From contig VCJN01002011.1 in the NCBI GenBank assembly GCA_006384855.1, positions 1 through 64,000 on the forward strand: DNA of 64,000 nucleotides, written 5' to 3'. The DNA is from Tetraselmis striata (Eukaryota; Chlorophyta; Chlorodendrophyceae; Chlorodendrales; Chlorodendraceae). Position numbers and translations under genes: made by a program. Shown here in pieces: positions 20,974-31,075 of this stretch; positions within the stretch are counted from its first letter, which is position 1, and each line of letters starts with the position of its first letter. The notes under the pieces were generated by a model. That model was given only the letters and a program-made list of their open reading frames with translations, was not told where the DNA came from and did not search any database.

Positions 20974-22407
20974 AGGGGTTTTTATGCAATCATGCTTTTT
21001 TTACGCGTGTTTCACTATGCATGCGTTGGGACATCATCGTTGGACACAGACATATGTACACACAGCATGCTTTTGTTATGTAGGCAATTTAATGATATAT
21101 TACATCTTCCACCACAATTGTTGTCCCTCTGCATCCGCCATGGCTGCCCCTTTGCCCTTCACAGTCCCGCCTTTCCCTATAATCGGCAGTTTCAGTGCTA
21201 CCGCAGCCTGCACTTCAGCCTGTAGTTTCAGTGCTACTACAGCCTGCACTGCAGCCTGTAGTAATGCATCATGTTGACTGCAACATGCACCGCAGCATGC
21301 AGTACGCAGCATGTTGACTGTAGTTTGCATTGCAGCCTGCATGTAGCCTGCAGTACTGGACAGTGGACTGCAGCCCAACCCTGCTAGGCACCTGTCGTTG
21401 CGCCATTTTTTGGGTGCAGCACGAGTAGACATAAAAGCAGCCATAACAGCTGAGCATGTTTTCGCTTCGTTACACGCAGCGCCCCCGTGACTCCGTTTTC
21501 CCTCCACGCTTTCACTTCACGTTCCTGCCAATTTCGGCTCTTGTCCGTGTAAAACAGCCTGCGCGCCCTTGTTGACAAAACCAGACTCAACTTTGAAATA
21601 TTGGCAGTTTCAAGGAATGAAGGGGCGGGGGCTGTGAGGTATGCCGAAACGACGCGTTGGCTTGTGTTACAGTGTTTTCTAAGTGAGGAGCATGTCGGCA
21701 GCCCGCGAGAACGGAACGCACGAAGTGAGCGAGCGAGGGAGGGAGGGACGCGGCCCGTCACATGTTAGGCGGGGCGCGAAGATGGAAGATGGGAAGAGCA
21801 TCTAGCCCGCAAGCTTTTATAAGATCTCTACCTTGATTGCGGTTGACTCGTGCGTGCGTGGTGCTGAAGTTGACCGTACTCGTGTGTACGGCAGTTTTGT
21901 CTCAGACATATGTCGGAGTTGAAGCATATTGGCACGCGGCCTACCGTGCTTTTGAAAACGATGTTTTTAGCTGCGAGCATCGCATGCGTGCCACATTTGT
22001 AACGCGTACGCAGGTGAAGGCGCGCCGCGGTAGTAGACATTTCAAAGGGGGAGGGGGCTGTGTTGTTGGCGGAGCTCAATCTTGAGACACGACACAGGAG
22101 GGCGCCGGCCGGCCCGAGGGGCAGACGAGGGGTGGTCAAAAATCCGGGGCCGGGCACCGGGTCCGAAGGGGGAGCCACTGTTCACTTTGGAGGACCCACT
22201 CCAGTGCGTACGCCGAGGCGGCCCGGCGCGAAGAGATCCGGGGAGGGCGGGAAGACAACCACATCTGATGCCATTTCTGAGAGGCGCTGGTGCCAGCCGC
22301 GGTCGGAGCAGTAGGGCATGATGACTGTGGTCGCCGCGCTAGAGGTGTGGAGCTTAGTGACGAGGTTGTCAACGAGGCCCCAGGGGGGGGGGGGGGGGGG
22401 GGTTGCA

Positions 22408-24381
22408 CTAGTCGTGCTCACGACGCCATGCGCCATCGGAGAGGCGCATGCTGTCGGTGGCCTCGCTGCAAGGGTCACGCCAGCGGGAATTGTAGCGCGG
22501 GAGCCTCACGTTCTCCATGGTAGCGAAGCGGTCGATGGTGTGACGCCCCCAGATGTTACCGAGGTGGTTGAAGTGGCGTAGGCTTACCGCCCTGTCGTCG
22601 TAGTGAATTTTGCGGCTGGGCCGGCCAGCCCAGATCTTCACCGTGGTCTTGATGTGGCGCGCACGGATAGAGATGTCGTTGGAGGCAAGGATGAACCACA
22701 GTTGTCGCAGCTCCGTCATGAGCATAGGGGAGCAGCGGGAGGTGAGGTTGGCGAGGACGCGGACCACACCCATGTTGTCCTCGCGGAGCAGCACTTGTCG
22801 ACCTCGCAGCTCCGAGAGAAATGTGAGCACGGCGTACCGGACGGCCTTGAGCTCCTTGTAGGTGATGTGCAGCTCGCGGTCACCGGCGTACCAAAACCCG
22901 CGCGCCTCGGTGGTTTCGTTGAGAACGGCGCCCCACCCGTAGCCTGAGCTGTCGACATGCATGTAGGCCTTCTCCACGGGCTTGTAGATGGAGCGGCCGT
23001 TGCTATTGTTGGGGACCGCCACCCACCACTCGAGGTCGCGTCGGAGCAGGAGCGTCATCTTGACGCGCCCGCTCCATGAGTCTTCGTGCGGAGCACGTCG
23101 TGCAGCTCGCGCAGGTAGTACCGCGCCGGCTTGATGGCGAGAAATAAGAATTGAGCGCGTCCCGCCAGGGACGCGAGCTCTCGCACAAGCAGCCATCGCA
23201 TGTCTCGCTTAGCACAGCGTATGAGGCCGACGGTTGTAGCAACGAGGGAATCGAGTTTCCGAAGAGGGGCTAGAACCGTACCGCTCCGTGAGTTGATCTC
23301 CATACCGAGGTGCTCCAGCCGTTGTACCGGCTCCCATTGGCCCTTGTCGGCTGAGACCCAACCGTCCGAGCAGAAGGATGAGGCGGTCGCGCACAGTATA
23401 GGCTTGCGCTGGGTTGGACGCAAAGAACAAGCAGGCATTCATGTAGGGGAGCATGCGGCTGCCACAGAAGTGGCTGCGCAGCGCTTGACGTCGCCCCATG
23501 CTCAGCCTGGCACTACGCACTCTTTGGGAGGTCATTGCGAAGTCGGGGCGTCGCAGATGGCGGTTGAACGCTGCAGTGAGGGAGCAAAAGTAGTAGGGGC
23601 TCAGACTCCAACCCATGGGGAGCCCCGCCAGCCGGGAGAGCTTGCCTCGGTAGTTGACGGTGAAATAGTCTCGGTCTTCGGGAGCGATGCCGACGGCGTA
23701 GAAGCCGTCATGTAGGTCCATGGAGCGCATGTAGTCGCCCGGCCGAGCCAGGTGACGCAGCCGCGTGAGAGTCTCAAAACTCAGGCTTCGCTCCTCGCAG
23801 TACCGGTTGAGGGGTCGTAGATCGATGATGAGCCGCCATTTTTTGACGCCCGATTTAGGTACGAGGAACAACCGAGAAACACACCGCGAGCAGCGGCCTT
23901 CTTCCCACGCTCCGCTAGCCAGGAAGCGGGCCAGTTCTTCGTCCATGAAGCGTAGTTGGTCGGGAGTCGCGTCCTCCATCGAGACCCCTTGGTTGAAAGG
24001 GGCGGGCGGCCCGTTCTTGAACGGGATGCGCACGCCGCTGCGGATCATGTCGACGACCCGGCGGCCAGCGCCGATGTCCGCCAAGGCTTGCCAATTGCGT
24101 CGCACCCGGTGGCGCATGTAATCCGACTCAAGCGTGCACGACTCGGCACGCGAGCCGGAGCCCAAAGAACTATGCGCGTGGCCCGCAGGGATCCCTTCCC
24201 GCTCGGGAGCGACATCGGCCGCCCTACGCCGCGTGCTTGTCGCACGCCGCGGCATGAGTAACCGACCGGAGGGAGCAGCTCGTTCGGTCAAGGTAGACGA
24301 GCCGACCACCGGCCGGACACGGAATCGTCGCCAGTCCCGAGGTAGATGTTTGAATCGGCCAGCTAGGCCGAGGCGCAGAAC
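22408..24381 (-). pseudogene. Reverse transcriptase-RNase H core of the YR retroelement (fossil)
   Basis: The minus-strand reading carries RT motifs SRLFLVPKSGVKKWRLIIDL, DLHDGFYAVGI and LPMGWSLSPYYF, in the style of DIRS/PAT-type RTs. An RNase H region with HVDSSGYGWGAVL, ELKAVRYAVLTF and EDNMG follows in a second reading. No integrase or protease is linked to it, as expected for YR elements. Its 5' side is interrupted by the Ty3 insertion at 24,382; sequence right of that insertion (31,076 onward) belongs to the same element. It is broken. A G20 tract lies at 22383-22402 just past the RNase H end. Confidence 0.7.
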
Positions 24382-24791
24382 TGTTATACTCCATTTCCCT
24401 ATAGCCATAATGTTCTGCTATACTAGCAGGTATAACCCCGCAAAGGTAGTACGACTACGCATCCGCGGAGTCGCTGTACATATTAGTATTGCGGGCGTAA
24501 ATATTAGTAGTATAAGGCCGAGGACTGTTCTGGAATTCTCTAGAGTTCTCTGACTCAAGCCTTACGTGGCTAACACAGCACGGGTATCCCATGACACCCG
24601 GCTAACATAGCACAGGTATGACTATGACCTCGGCGGGTATAAATACCGCCTCGGACTAGTCTACTAGGAGAATTCAGAGACAGAACTATAACCCAGGAAC
24701 CCCTGTAACCAGAAGAGACTGGCCATACTTTCTAAATCCTTCCGCTGCATCCTAAAGGGCCTAAAGAACAGGCTTAAGCTAGAGCCTAACA
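24382..24791 (+). repeat. Left LTR of Ty3 element 1
   Basis: 410 bp, TG...CA ends. It contains the palindrome GGCGGGTATAAATACCGCC with a TATA box at 24638-24645, the probable promoter for the genomic transcript. Confidence 0.93.
24638..24645 (+). promoter_or_regulatory. TATA box in the left LTR
   Basis: TATAAATA centred in a GC-rich inverted repeat. The same box occurs at about 30,922 in the right LTR. The downstream R/U5 region up to 24791 is of typical length. Confidence 0.6.
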
Positions 24792-24793
24792 CT

Positions 24794-24809
24794 TGGTTTC
24801 GGAGCTTAG
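24794..24809 (+). promoter_or_regulatory. Primer-binding site of Ty3 element 1
   Basis: TGGTTTCGGAGCTTAG, two bases after the LTR end. It starts with TGG, as expected for pairing to a tRNA CCA end. The identical 16 bases occur, in the opposite orientation, at 41266-41281 next to the TRIM LTR. Confidence 0.75.
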
Positions 24810-24830
24810 ACAGCGGTAAGCGACGTAAAG

Positions 24831-25991
24831 ATGGCTACACCAGGAGAGACACCACCTGAGGATAGCGGAAGCTTTCCGGTAGCGGCCACTGCCGGCGAAG
24901 CACAGCCGATTCCGCTTGAAGGAGGTCAAGAGGGCACGCAACCGACCCTCGTAACCATGATGAGCATGCTTCAACGACTAGCCGACCGAGTCGAGACTAT
25001 GTCGACGGAGCAAGCGAGGATGCAAGATGTAGCGCAAGCTACAACGGCGGCAACGGCGGAGATTCGCCGCTTGGACGAGTACGTGCGACAAGGCTTCAGT
25101 CATTTCGACGACCGAGTGAACCGGAGCCGAGTTGTAGAGCAGCAGATGCGAGACCAGCTTCGTTCTGCCCGGACCAGCGACATGCCTGGGCTCATGCCGA
25201 GCGATGTGAAACCAGCGAAGATCGAGAAGCTATCGACTACGAATATCGACGAGCTACGGAACTGGTTTCGTCATGCACGGGGTTACCTGAAATATCACAA
25301 CGTAAACCCGGAGGAACCTCGTAGCGTGTACTGGGCATCTGGCTATTTTCACGGACCCGTATCCAAGTGGTGGTACGCGCAAGTGGCGAGTACGCACGAC
25401 GAAATTGGCGGCGGTTTTACCGGTATTACGCACATGGAGGCGGCACTAATCACTGAATTCTGTGGACGTACACCGGCGAAGCAAGCTCGTATCAATCTGG
25501 ATCGCGCGACACAGCGGACTACAGTACAGAAGTACGCGAATTATTTCCGCGAGCAACTACTGGAGTTACCCCATCGTCACGAGGAAGATAATGTACATGA
25601 CTTCCAGCGCGGACTGAAACCTCATATTCGAAAGGAAGTTGCCCTGAAAAACCCTAAGACCCTGGCAGAAGCTGTACAGGCAGCCCTGGCTGTTGAAGCT
25701 GCGGAGCGGGAGACAGATGTGCACCGCGAGATCCGTCGCGAGCGCCTAAACATCATGGACGACGATGGCGACGACGACGAGCAGTACTACAGCAGTGCTG
25801 AGGGTGAGACTACAGAACAAGAAGACGACCTGTTGATGGCGCGGCGATTGACCGAGGAGGAGTTTGAGAGATTTAAGAAGGAAGGTCGCTGCTTTATCTG
25901 CAGGGCGAAAGGTCATGTTGCGTCCGCGTGCCCGAGCAAGAAGAAGAAGATTTCTGAATATCGACCCAGAAAGACCCGGCCGGGAAACTAA
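24831..25991 (+). CDS. Gag of Ty3 element 1
   Basis: 386 residues from the first ATG after the primer-binding site. A helical N-terminal region is followed by a retrotransposon Gag core (around residues 130-290) and an acidic linker. A CCHC zinc knuckle CFICRAKGHVASAC lies near the C terminus, for binding element RNA in the particle. Pol follows in a different frame, as is common in the family. The ORF is open throughout. Confidence 0.85.
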   Translation: MATPGETPPEDSGSFPVAATAGEAQPIPLEGGQEGTQPTLVTMMSMLQRLADRVETMSTEQARMQDVAQATTAATAEIRRLDEYVRQGFSHFDDRVNRSRVVEQQMRDQLRSARTSDMPGLMPSDVKPAKIEKLSTTNIDELRNWFRHARGYLKYHNVNPEEPRSVYWASGYFHGPVSKWWYAQVASTHDEIGGGFTGITHMEAALITEFCGRTPAKQARINLDRATQRTTVQKYANYFREQLLELPHRHEEDNVHDFQRGLKPHIRKEVALKNPKTLAEAVQAALAVEAAERETDVHREIRRERLNIMDDDGDDDEQYYSSAEGETTEQEDDLLMARRLTEEEFERFKKEGRCFICRAKGHVASACPSKKKKISEYRPRKTRPGN

Positions 25992-26131
25992 GACGTGAGT
26001 CGGCCGCGCGCGGCGCGCGACAGGGTGAAGGACTGTCCCCTAAAACGGCTCGCGAGACTACAGAAGTACAGCCCTCGTATCCTCGAACGACACTGAGGCC
26101 TGATTTCCTCCACAAGGATTTCAGCGACTGG

Positions 26132-29100
26132 ATGGTACATCGCGAATTATTTCACGAGTACACGAAGAAATACGGACCCTGCGACCTGGACGGAGCTTGC
26201 GATAATGACGGCCTGAATTCTCAAGTTTCTGGTAGTTTTTGCTGTCCGACGCGCCCATTTCAGGAACAGGATCTCGGAGAATATCGGCGTATTTGGCTAA
26301 ATGCCCCGTATGACCGAATTGAAGAATTTTTGGGCCACTACCTTCGACAGAAGTTATTGCATCCGCATCTACGAGCAATTATTGTGGTCCCAAAATGGTC
26401 GCGTAAGCCGTGGTTTCGACTACTTAGAAATTTTCGTCTGGTGGATGAGTTGCCAGCGGAGACTTCTGTGTTTACGTGCCCAACGAACGATGCCATAGAA
26501 GGTGCGAGACAAGATGTTGGCCCCACTCGATGGGCGACACAGATCTACGCTGACGATGGCGCCGGCGTACGGTTTCTACCGCAGCACCTGAGAACCCCAC
26601 CGAAGCCTGAGTGGACGCACTCGAAGGTTCTAGTAACCGATGGAAGACGAGTGCTTCTGACTGTAGAAGACAGCGGACTGATTTGGTTTCCGGAAGGCAA
26701 GCGCGGCGACACGGACGCGACGCCGGAGACAACAGCAGTACGACGATTACTCGAGCAAACTGGGTACCGGGTACAGGAGAGCAATATACGGTACCTCGGC
26801 ACTCAGCGGACGGGAGACAACCGGTGTCCTGTATACCTGTATCGCGCTCGTCGTAATACTGTACCTACGAAGACCCCTTTGAACCGTGCATTATGGACAA
26901 CCTGGAAGAAATTATTGGAGGCACGAAGTACGGGTTATCTGGAGACGGAGACAGTACGCTACCCACTACGGTACGAAAGCTTCGGCGAACAAATTGATGA
27001 ATATGTCAACCGTAACGTCCGACTACCTGGCGAAGACTCCACATCGCGTTTGTGCAACGTATCTTCACCGAGTGGTACCCGACTGCTGACTATTACTGGC
27101 GAATTGCGAGGACGACACTGTAAAATACTGGTGGACTCTGGTGCAACCGAAAATTTTGCGAGTACCGAATGGGTGCAATTGCATCAGTGCCCTACAGTAT
27201 CCGGAGGAAAACACCGTATAAAACTGGCGAACGGCAGTATGAGTACCAGTACCAAACGGCTGAGGAGCGAAGTACTTACCGTAGGAGCTTTCGACTATAA
27301 ATTGGACGCTATAGTTACAGACCTGGAGAAATTCGACATTATTCTCGGACAACCTTGGCTGGAAACAGTTAATCCTGACATCGACTGGACTGCTAAAATT
27401 ATTAAACACCGGAAGACTGGACAACACATTGCTACAGCGGAACAGTATACAGTACCTACGACGGTTTACCACCTGGACGCGGCTAAGATGGCGAAGGAGC
27501 TGAGGAAGAGTCGCGGCGAGGAACTGTTTGCTGTTGCGGTACGCGAGGTGTTCGATGCGGTAGCTGAGCTGCGCACGGACCAGTCGACCGAGTGGACCGA
27601 GGAGCTCAAGGAGTCCCTTATGGAGTTTGCAGACATCATCGCGGAGCCTACTGACCTGCCACCGGAGCGCGAGTTCGACTTTGAGATCAACCTGGAGAGT
27701 GATGAACCCCCCAAAGAACGAACGTACCGTATGTCACCAGCGGAGTTGCAGGAGGTACGGTCACAACTGGAGGAATTGTTGGCAAAAGGGTGGATTCGTC
27801 CGTCCAAGTCAAACTACGGCGCCCCAATTTTATTTGTGCGTAAGAAAGACGGCACTCTGCGTATGTGTGTGGACTACCGTAAATTGAATGACCTTACGAA
27901 GAAAGACCGGACCCCGCTTCCTCGTATCGACGAATTATTGGACTCATTGCATGGTGCGACTATTTTCAGTACTCTGGACCTGTACAAAGGCTACCATCAA
28001 GTACGAATTAAACCGGAAGACATCCACAAAACAGCGTTCCGGACACACTACGGACTCTACGAGTACTGTGTGTTACCTTTCGGCTTGACAAACGCCCCAG
28101 CTGGATTCCAGACTATGATGAACCGTATTTTGAGCCCATATCTCGGCAAATTCTGCGTGGTATACCTGGACGACGTGCTGATCTACAGCAAGACAGCTGA
28201 AGAGCATCTCGAGCACATCAGATTGGTGCTACGGGAGTTGCAACGACATCACTTGCATATCAAGCTGTCGAAGTGTTCGTTCGGCAGTACTAGCGTGGAG
28301 TTTTTGGGCCATATCGTCGAGGCAGGACAGATCAAGATGGACCCCCGGAAGGTGGAAGCAGTTCAACAGTGGCCCGTGCCGAAGACAGTAAAGGACGTAC
28401 GAGGTTTTCTCGGCCTTGCTGGCTATTACCGCAAGTTCATCTATAACTTCGCGGCTATTGCGGCGCCACTACATGACCTGACGAAGAATCAACCGGAGTT
28501 TGTGTGGACGCCTCGTGCTGATGCAGCGTTTCGTGCATTAAAGGACGCAATGGTACGAGCACCTGTACTGAGTATACCGGACACATCTGCGGACGCCCGT
28601 TACACATTGTACACAGATGCTTCTGGATTTGCAGTGGGAGCTGTGCTGCTGCAAGATCAAGGCTCAGGACTTCGACCTGTCGCGTACCATGCACGCAAGA
28701 TGAACAAACACGAAGTTCACTACCCGGTACATGAGCAAGAGTTGTTAGCGGTTCGTGATGCACTCATCAAGTTCCGATGCTACCTTGATGGAGCGGCGGG
28801 CTTTACGGTCATCACCGACCATGACACGCTACGGCACTTCTTTCGCCAACGCGATTTGTCGACGCGGCAAGTACGATGGCTGCAAGTGTTTGCGCCTTAC
28901 CAACGACATATGGACATCGTCTACAAGCGAGGAGCTGCCAATCATGCGGACGCCCTCTCTCGGCGACCCGACTTGAAGGATGCGCTACAGAAGCTAGATC
29001 TGCTGAACAACTGGTCAGAAGACGAGGCTGACTGCGAAATAAATTCAGTTTTATTTGCTATGGAGTCGCGACTACAGGCGGACAACAAGTTTTACGACGA

Positions 29101-30577
29101 AATCAAGACCGCATATGACTCCGACGAGTACCTGAAATCGCGGAAGGCTTTACCATCCTGGCTAGTACGTCACAGTAATGGTCTACTGTACGCCTACGGC
29201 TCACGACTTTACGTACCAAATGTGGCGGACCTGCGACAACGAGCACTGTACGAACTACATGACGCGCCTACTGCTGGACACCCAGGAGGACGACGACTAC
29301 TGGCGCGTACTGTGGAACTGTACTGGTGGCCCCGTATGAAACAGACTGTCACTAACTACGTGCGACGCTGCCCTACCTGTCAACGTACTAAGGCGGCCCG
29401 GCATAAGCCATACGGCTTACTTCAGCCCCATGACGTACCGTCACGACCATTTGAGGTAATATCCCTGGATTTAATCACAGATCTTCCGGAGTGCCAGGGG
29501 TATGACTCAGTAGTGGTTTTTGTATGTCTACTGTCAAAGCGAGTAATTGTTGAGCCAACTACGAAGACAGTTACTGCTGAAGGCTTGGCGGAGATTATGC
29601 ATCGCTCAGTTTTTCGTCATTTCGGCCTACCGGCTAAACTCATCTCTGACCGAGACCCCAGATTTATGTCGGAATTCTGGCAAGATATGTTCAAGACCAT
29701 GGGTACTAAGCTGAACATCTCTACAGCTTTTCATCCAGCAACCGATGGCCAGACGGAACGCACTAACCAAACTTGGGAGCAAGTGCTACGCTGCTACGTG
29801 CACCCCCTGCACGATGATTGGGTCAACCACCTCACCAACGTGGAGTTTGCGATCAACGCTGCTCAGTCGACTTCGACTACTATGTCCCCTTTCAAGGCGA
29901 CTTTGGGATTCGAGCCGACTACACCTGCTACTACTCAACTCGCAACCGAGCCGACTCGAGCTCTTCCGGAACACGTCAAGTATGTACAGGAGCTTCATCG
30001 CTTCGCGCATGATTGCGTACTGGAGGCTCAAACTCGTATGCAGACTGCAGCTAATCGTAAACGACTACCCGTACCATTCAAGACCGGCGACAGAGTTAAG
30101 CTGAAGGCGTCTCATCTGAAGTTTATTCAGCAACCCTGTGCTAAGCTACGCGATCGCTACGTGGGCCCCTTCGTCATTACAGAGCAGATCTCGCCAGTTG
30201 CTTTCCGATTGCAACTACCTGCGGGCGTACGAGTCCACGACGTGGTGCACGCGAGTATGCTGGAGAAGTGGTATGACGACCCTGACCAACCGGCGAAGTC
30301 TGAACGAGTACCGATTGTCCACGACGCAAACCGATTCCATGTTCAGGACATACTCGATGTTGCCTTCAACAACAATGGCACTGGACTACTGTTTCGAGTG
30401 CGATGGGCGTTCCCGTACAACGTACCAAGCGAAGACACTTGGGAGCCCCTACGCGGAGTCAAGCACTTGGACATTTTCCGGTCGTTCTTACTGTCTAAAC
30501 CATACCGACAGTTTACTGAGAGCCCAGACTTCATTCGGTTCCGGAATCGCTACCCAAGCCGAGTACCTTCCGCCTGA
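26132..30577 (+). CDS. Pol of Ty3 element 1: Dam-like and Nudix-like N terminus, protease, RT, RNase H, integrase, chromodomain
   Basis: 1,481 residues. Residues 1-145 resemble a phage/Dam-type N6-adenine methyltransferase fold (DLDGACDNDG, WLNAPYDR, AIIVVPKW). Residues 165-245 resemble a Nudix domain: WFPEGKRGDTD and TAVRRLLEQTGY fit a Nudix box loosely. Then come the protease (LVDSGATENFAS, about 335), RT (YRKLNDLT, LPFGLTNAPAGFQ, YLDDVLIYS; about 560-740), RNase H (YTDASGFAVGAVL), integrase zinc finger (HPGGRRLL, CPTCQRTK) and core (ISLDLITDLP, ISDRDPRF), and a C-terminal chromodomain-like region (LFRVRWAF, DTWEP). That order is Ty3/gypsy chromovirus. Any activity of the two N-terminal domains is inferred. 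Confidence 0.85.
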   Translation: MVHRELFHEYTKKYGPCDLDGACDNDGLNSQVSGSFCCPTRPFQEQDLGEYRRIWLNAPYDRIEEFLGHYLRQKLLHPHLRAIIVVPKWSRKPWFRLLRNFRLVDELPAETSVFTCPTNDAIEGARQDVGPTRWATQIYADDGAGVRFLPQHLRTPPKPEWTHSKVLVTDGRRVLLTVEDSGLIWFPEGKRGDTDATPETTAVRRLLEQTGYRVQESNIRYLGTQRTGDNRCPVYLYRARRNTVPTKTPLNRALWTTWKKLLEARSTGYLETETVRYPLRYESFGEQIDEYVNRNVRLPGEDSTSRLCNVSSPSGTRLLTITGELRGRHCKILVDSGATENFASTEWVQLHQCPTVSGGKHRIKLANGSMSTSTKRLRSEVLTVGAFDYKLDAIVTDLEKFDIILGQPWLETVNPDIDWTAKIIKHRKTGQHIATAEQYTVPTTVYHLDAAKMAKELRKSRGEELFAVAVREVFDAVAELRTDQSTEWTEELKESLMEFADIIAEPTDLPPEREFDFEINLESDEPPKERTYRMSPAELQEVRSQLEELLAKGWIRPSKSNYGAPILFVRKKDGTLRMCVDYRKLNDLTKKDRTPLPRIDELLDSLHGATIFSTLDLYKGYHQVRIKPEDIHKTAFRTHYGLYEYCVLPFGLTNAPAGFQTMMNRILSPYLGKFCVVYLDDVLIYSKTAEEHLEHIRLVLRELQRHHLHIKLSKCSFGSTSVEFLGHIVEAGQIKMDPRKVEAVQQWPVPKTVKDVRGFLGLAGYYRKFIYNFAAIAAPLHDLTKNQPEFVWTPRADAAFRALKDAMVRAPVLSIPDTSADARYTLYTDASGFAVGAVLLQDQGSGLRPVAYHARKMNKHEVHYPVHEQELLAVRDALIKFRCYLDGAAGFTVITDHDTLRHFFRQRDLSTRQVRWLQVFAPYQRHMDIVYKRGAANHADALSRRPDLKDALQKLDLLNNWSEDEADCEINSVLFAMESRLQADNKFYDEIKTAYDSDEYLKSRKALPSWLVRHSNGLLYAYGSRLYVPNVADLRQRALYELHDAPTAGHPGGRRLLARTVELYWWPRMKQTVTNYVRRCPTCQRTKAARHKPYGLLQPHDVPSRPFEVISLDLITDLPECQGYDSVVVFVCLLSKRVIVEPTTKTVTAEGLAEIMHRSVFRHFGLPAKLISDRDPRFMSEFWQDMFKTMGTKLNISTAFHPATDGQTERTNQTWEQVLRCYVHPLHDDWVNHLTNVEFAINAAQSTSTTMSPFKATLGFEPTTPATTQLATEPTRALPEHVKYVQELHRFAHDCVLEAQTRMQTAANRKRLPVPFKTGDRVKLKASHLKFIQQPCAKLRDRYVGPFVITEQISPVAFRLQLPAGVRVHDVVHASMLEKWYDDPDQPAKSERVPIVHDANRFHVQDILDVAFNNNGTGLLFRVRWAFPYNVPSEDTWEPLRGVKHLDIFRSFLLSKPYRQFTESPDFIRFRNRYPSRVPSA

Positions 30578-30665
30578 ACTTCAAAAAATCAAGACCAAGA
30601 CTGTAGTTTCCTGTAGTTCTGTGACACCTGCACAGCGAGGACGCTTGTGCTTAAGGGGGAGAGAG

Positions 30666-31075
30666 TGTTATACTCCATTTCCCTATAGCCATAATGTTCT
30701 GCTATACTAGCAGGTATAACCCCGCAAAGGTAGTACGACTACGCATCCGCGGAGTCGCTGTACATATTAGTATTGCGGGCGTAAATATTAGTAGTATAAG
30801 GCCGAGGACTGTTCTGGAATTCTCTAGAGTTCTCTGACTCAAGCCTTACGTGGCTAACACAGCACGGGTATCCCATGACACCCGGCTAACATAGCACAGG
30901 TATGACTATGACCTCGGCGGGTATAAATACCGCCTCGGACTAGTCTACTAGGAGAATTCAGAGACAGAACTATAACCCAGGAACCCCTGTAACCAGAAGA
31001 GACTGGCCATACTTTCTAAATCCTTCCGCTGCATCCTAAAGGGCCTAAAGAACAGGCTTAAGCTAGAGCCTAACA
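30666..31075 (+). repeat. Right LTR of Ty3 element 1
   Basis: 410 bp, apparently identical to the left LTR by eye, followed by the target duplication AGAAC. Confidence 0.93.

Larger units (their letters stand above)
20018..21383 (+). mobile_element. hAT DNA transposon, internally deleted
   Basis: A 1,366-bp element with 17-bp terminal inverted repeats (CAGGGTTGGGTTGCAGT left; CAGGGTTGGGCTGCAGT right, read inward) and a perfect 8-bp target duplication ctaggcac (20010-20017 and 21384-21391). These are hallmark hAT features. It sits inside repeat X of the left YR arm. The first and last few hundred bases are dense in CTGCAG-type subterminal motifs, plausible transposase binding sites. Two coding remnants remain, an N-terminal piece at 20,376-20,492 and a C-terminal dimerisation piece at 20,836-20,973. 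The middle of the transposase is missing, so it would depend on another copy for movement. Confidence 0.85.
24382..31075 (+). mobile_element. Ty3-type LTR retrotransposon 1 (chromovirus-like), looks whole and very young
   Basis: Two 410-bp LTRs (24382-24791 and 30666-31075; TGTTATA to CTAACA) look identical by eye. A 5-bp target duplication AGAAC flanks the element (24377-24381 and 31076-31080). A primer-binding site follows the left LTR, and a purine tract (30653-30665) precedes the right LTR. Gag and Pol ORFs are long and open. LTR identity points to a very recent insertion, younger than the YR element it interrupts. Confidence 0.93.
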
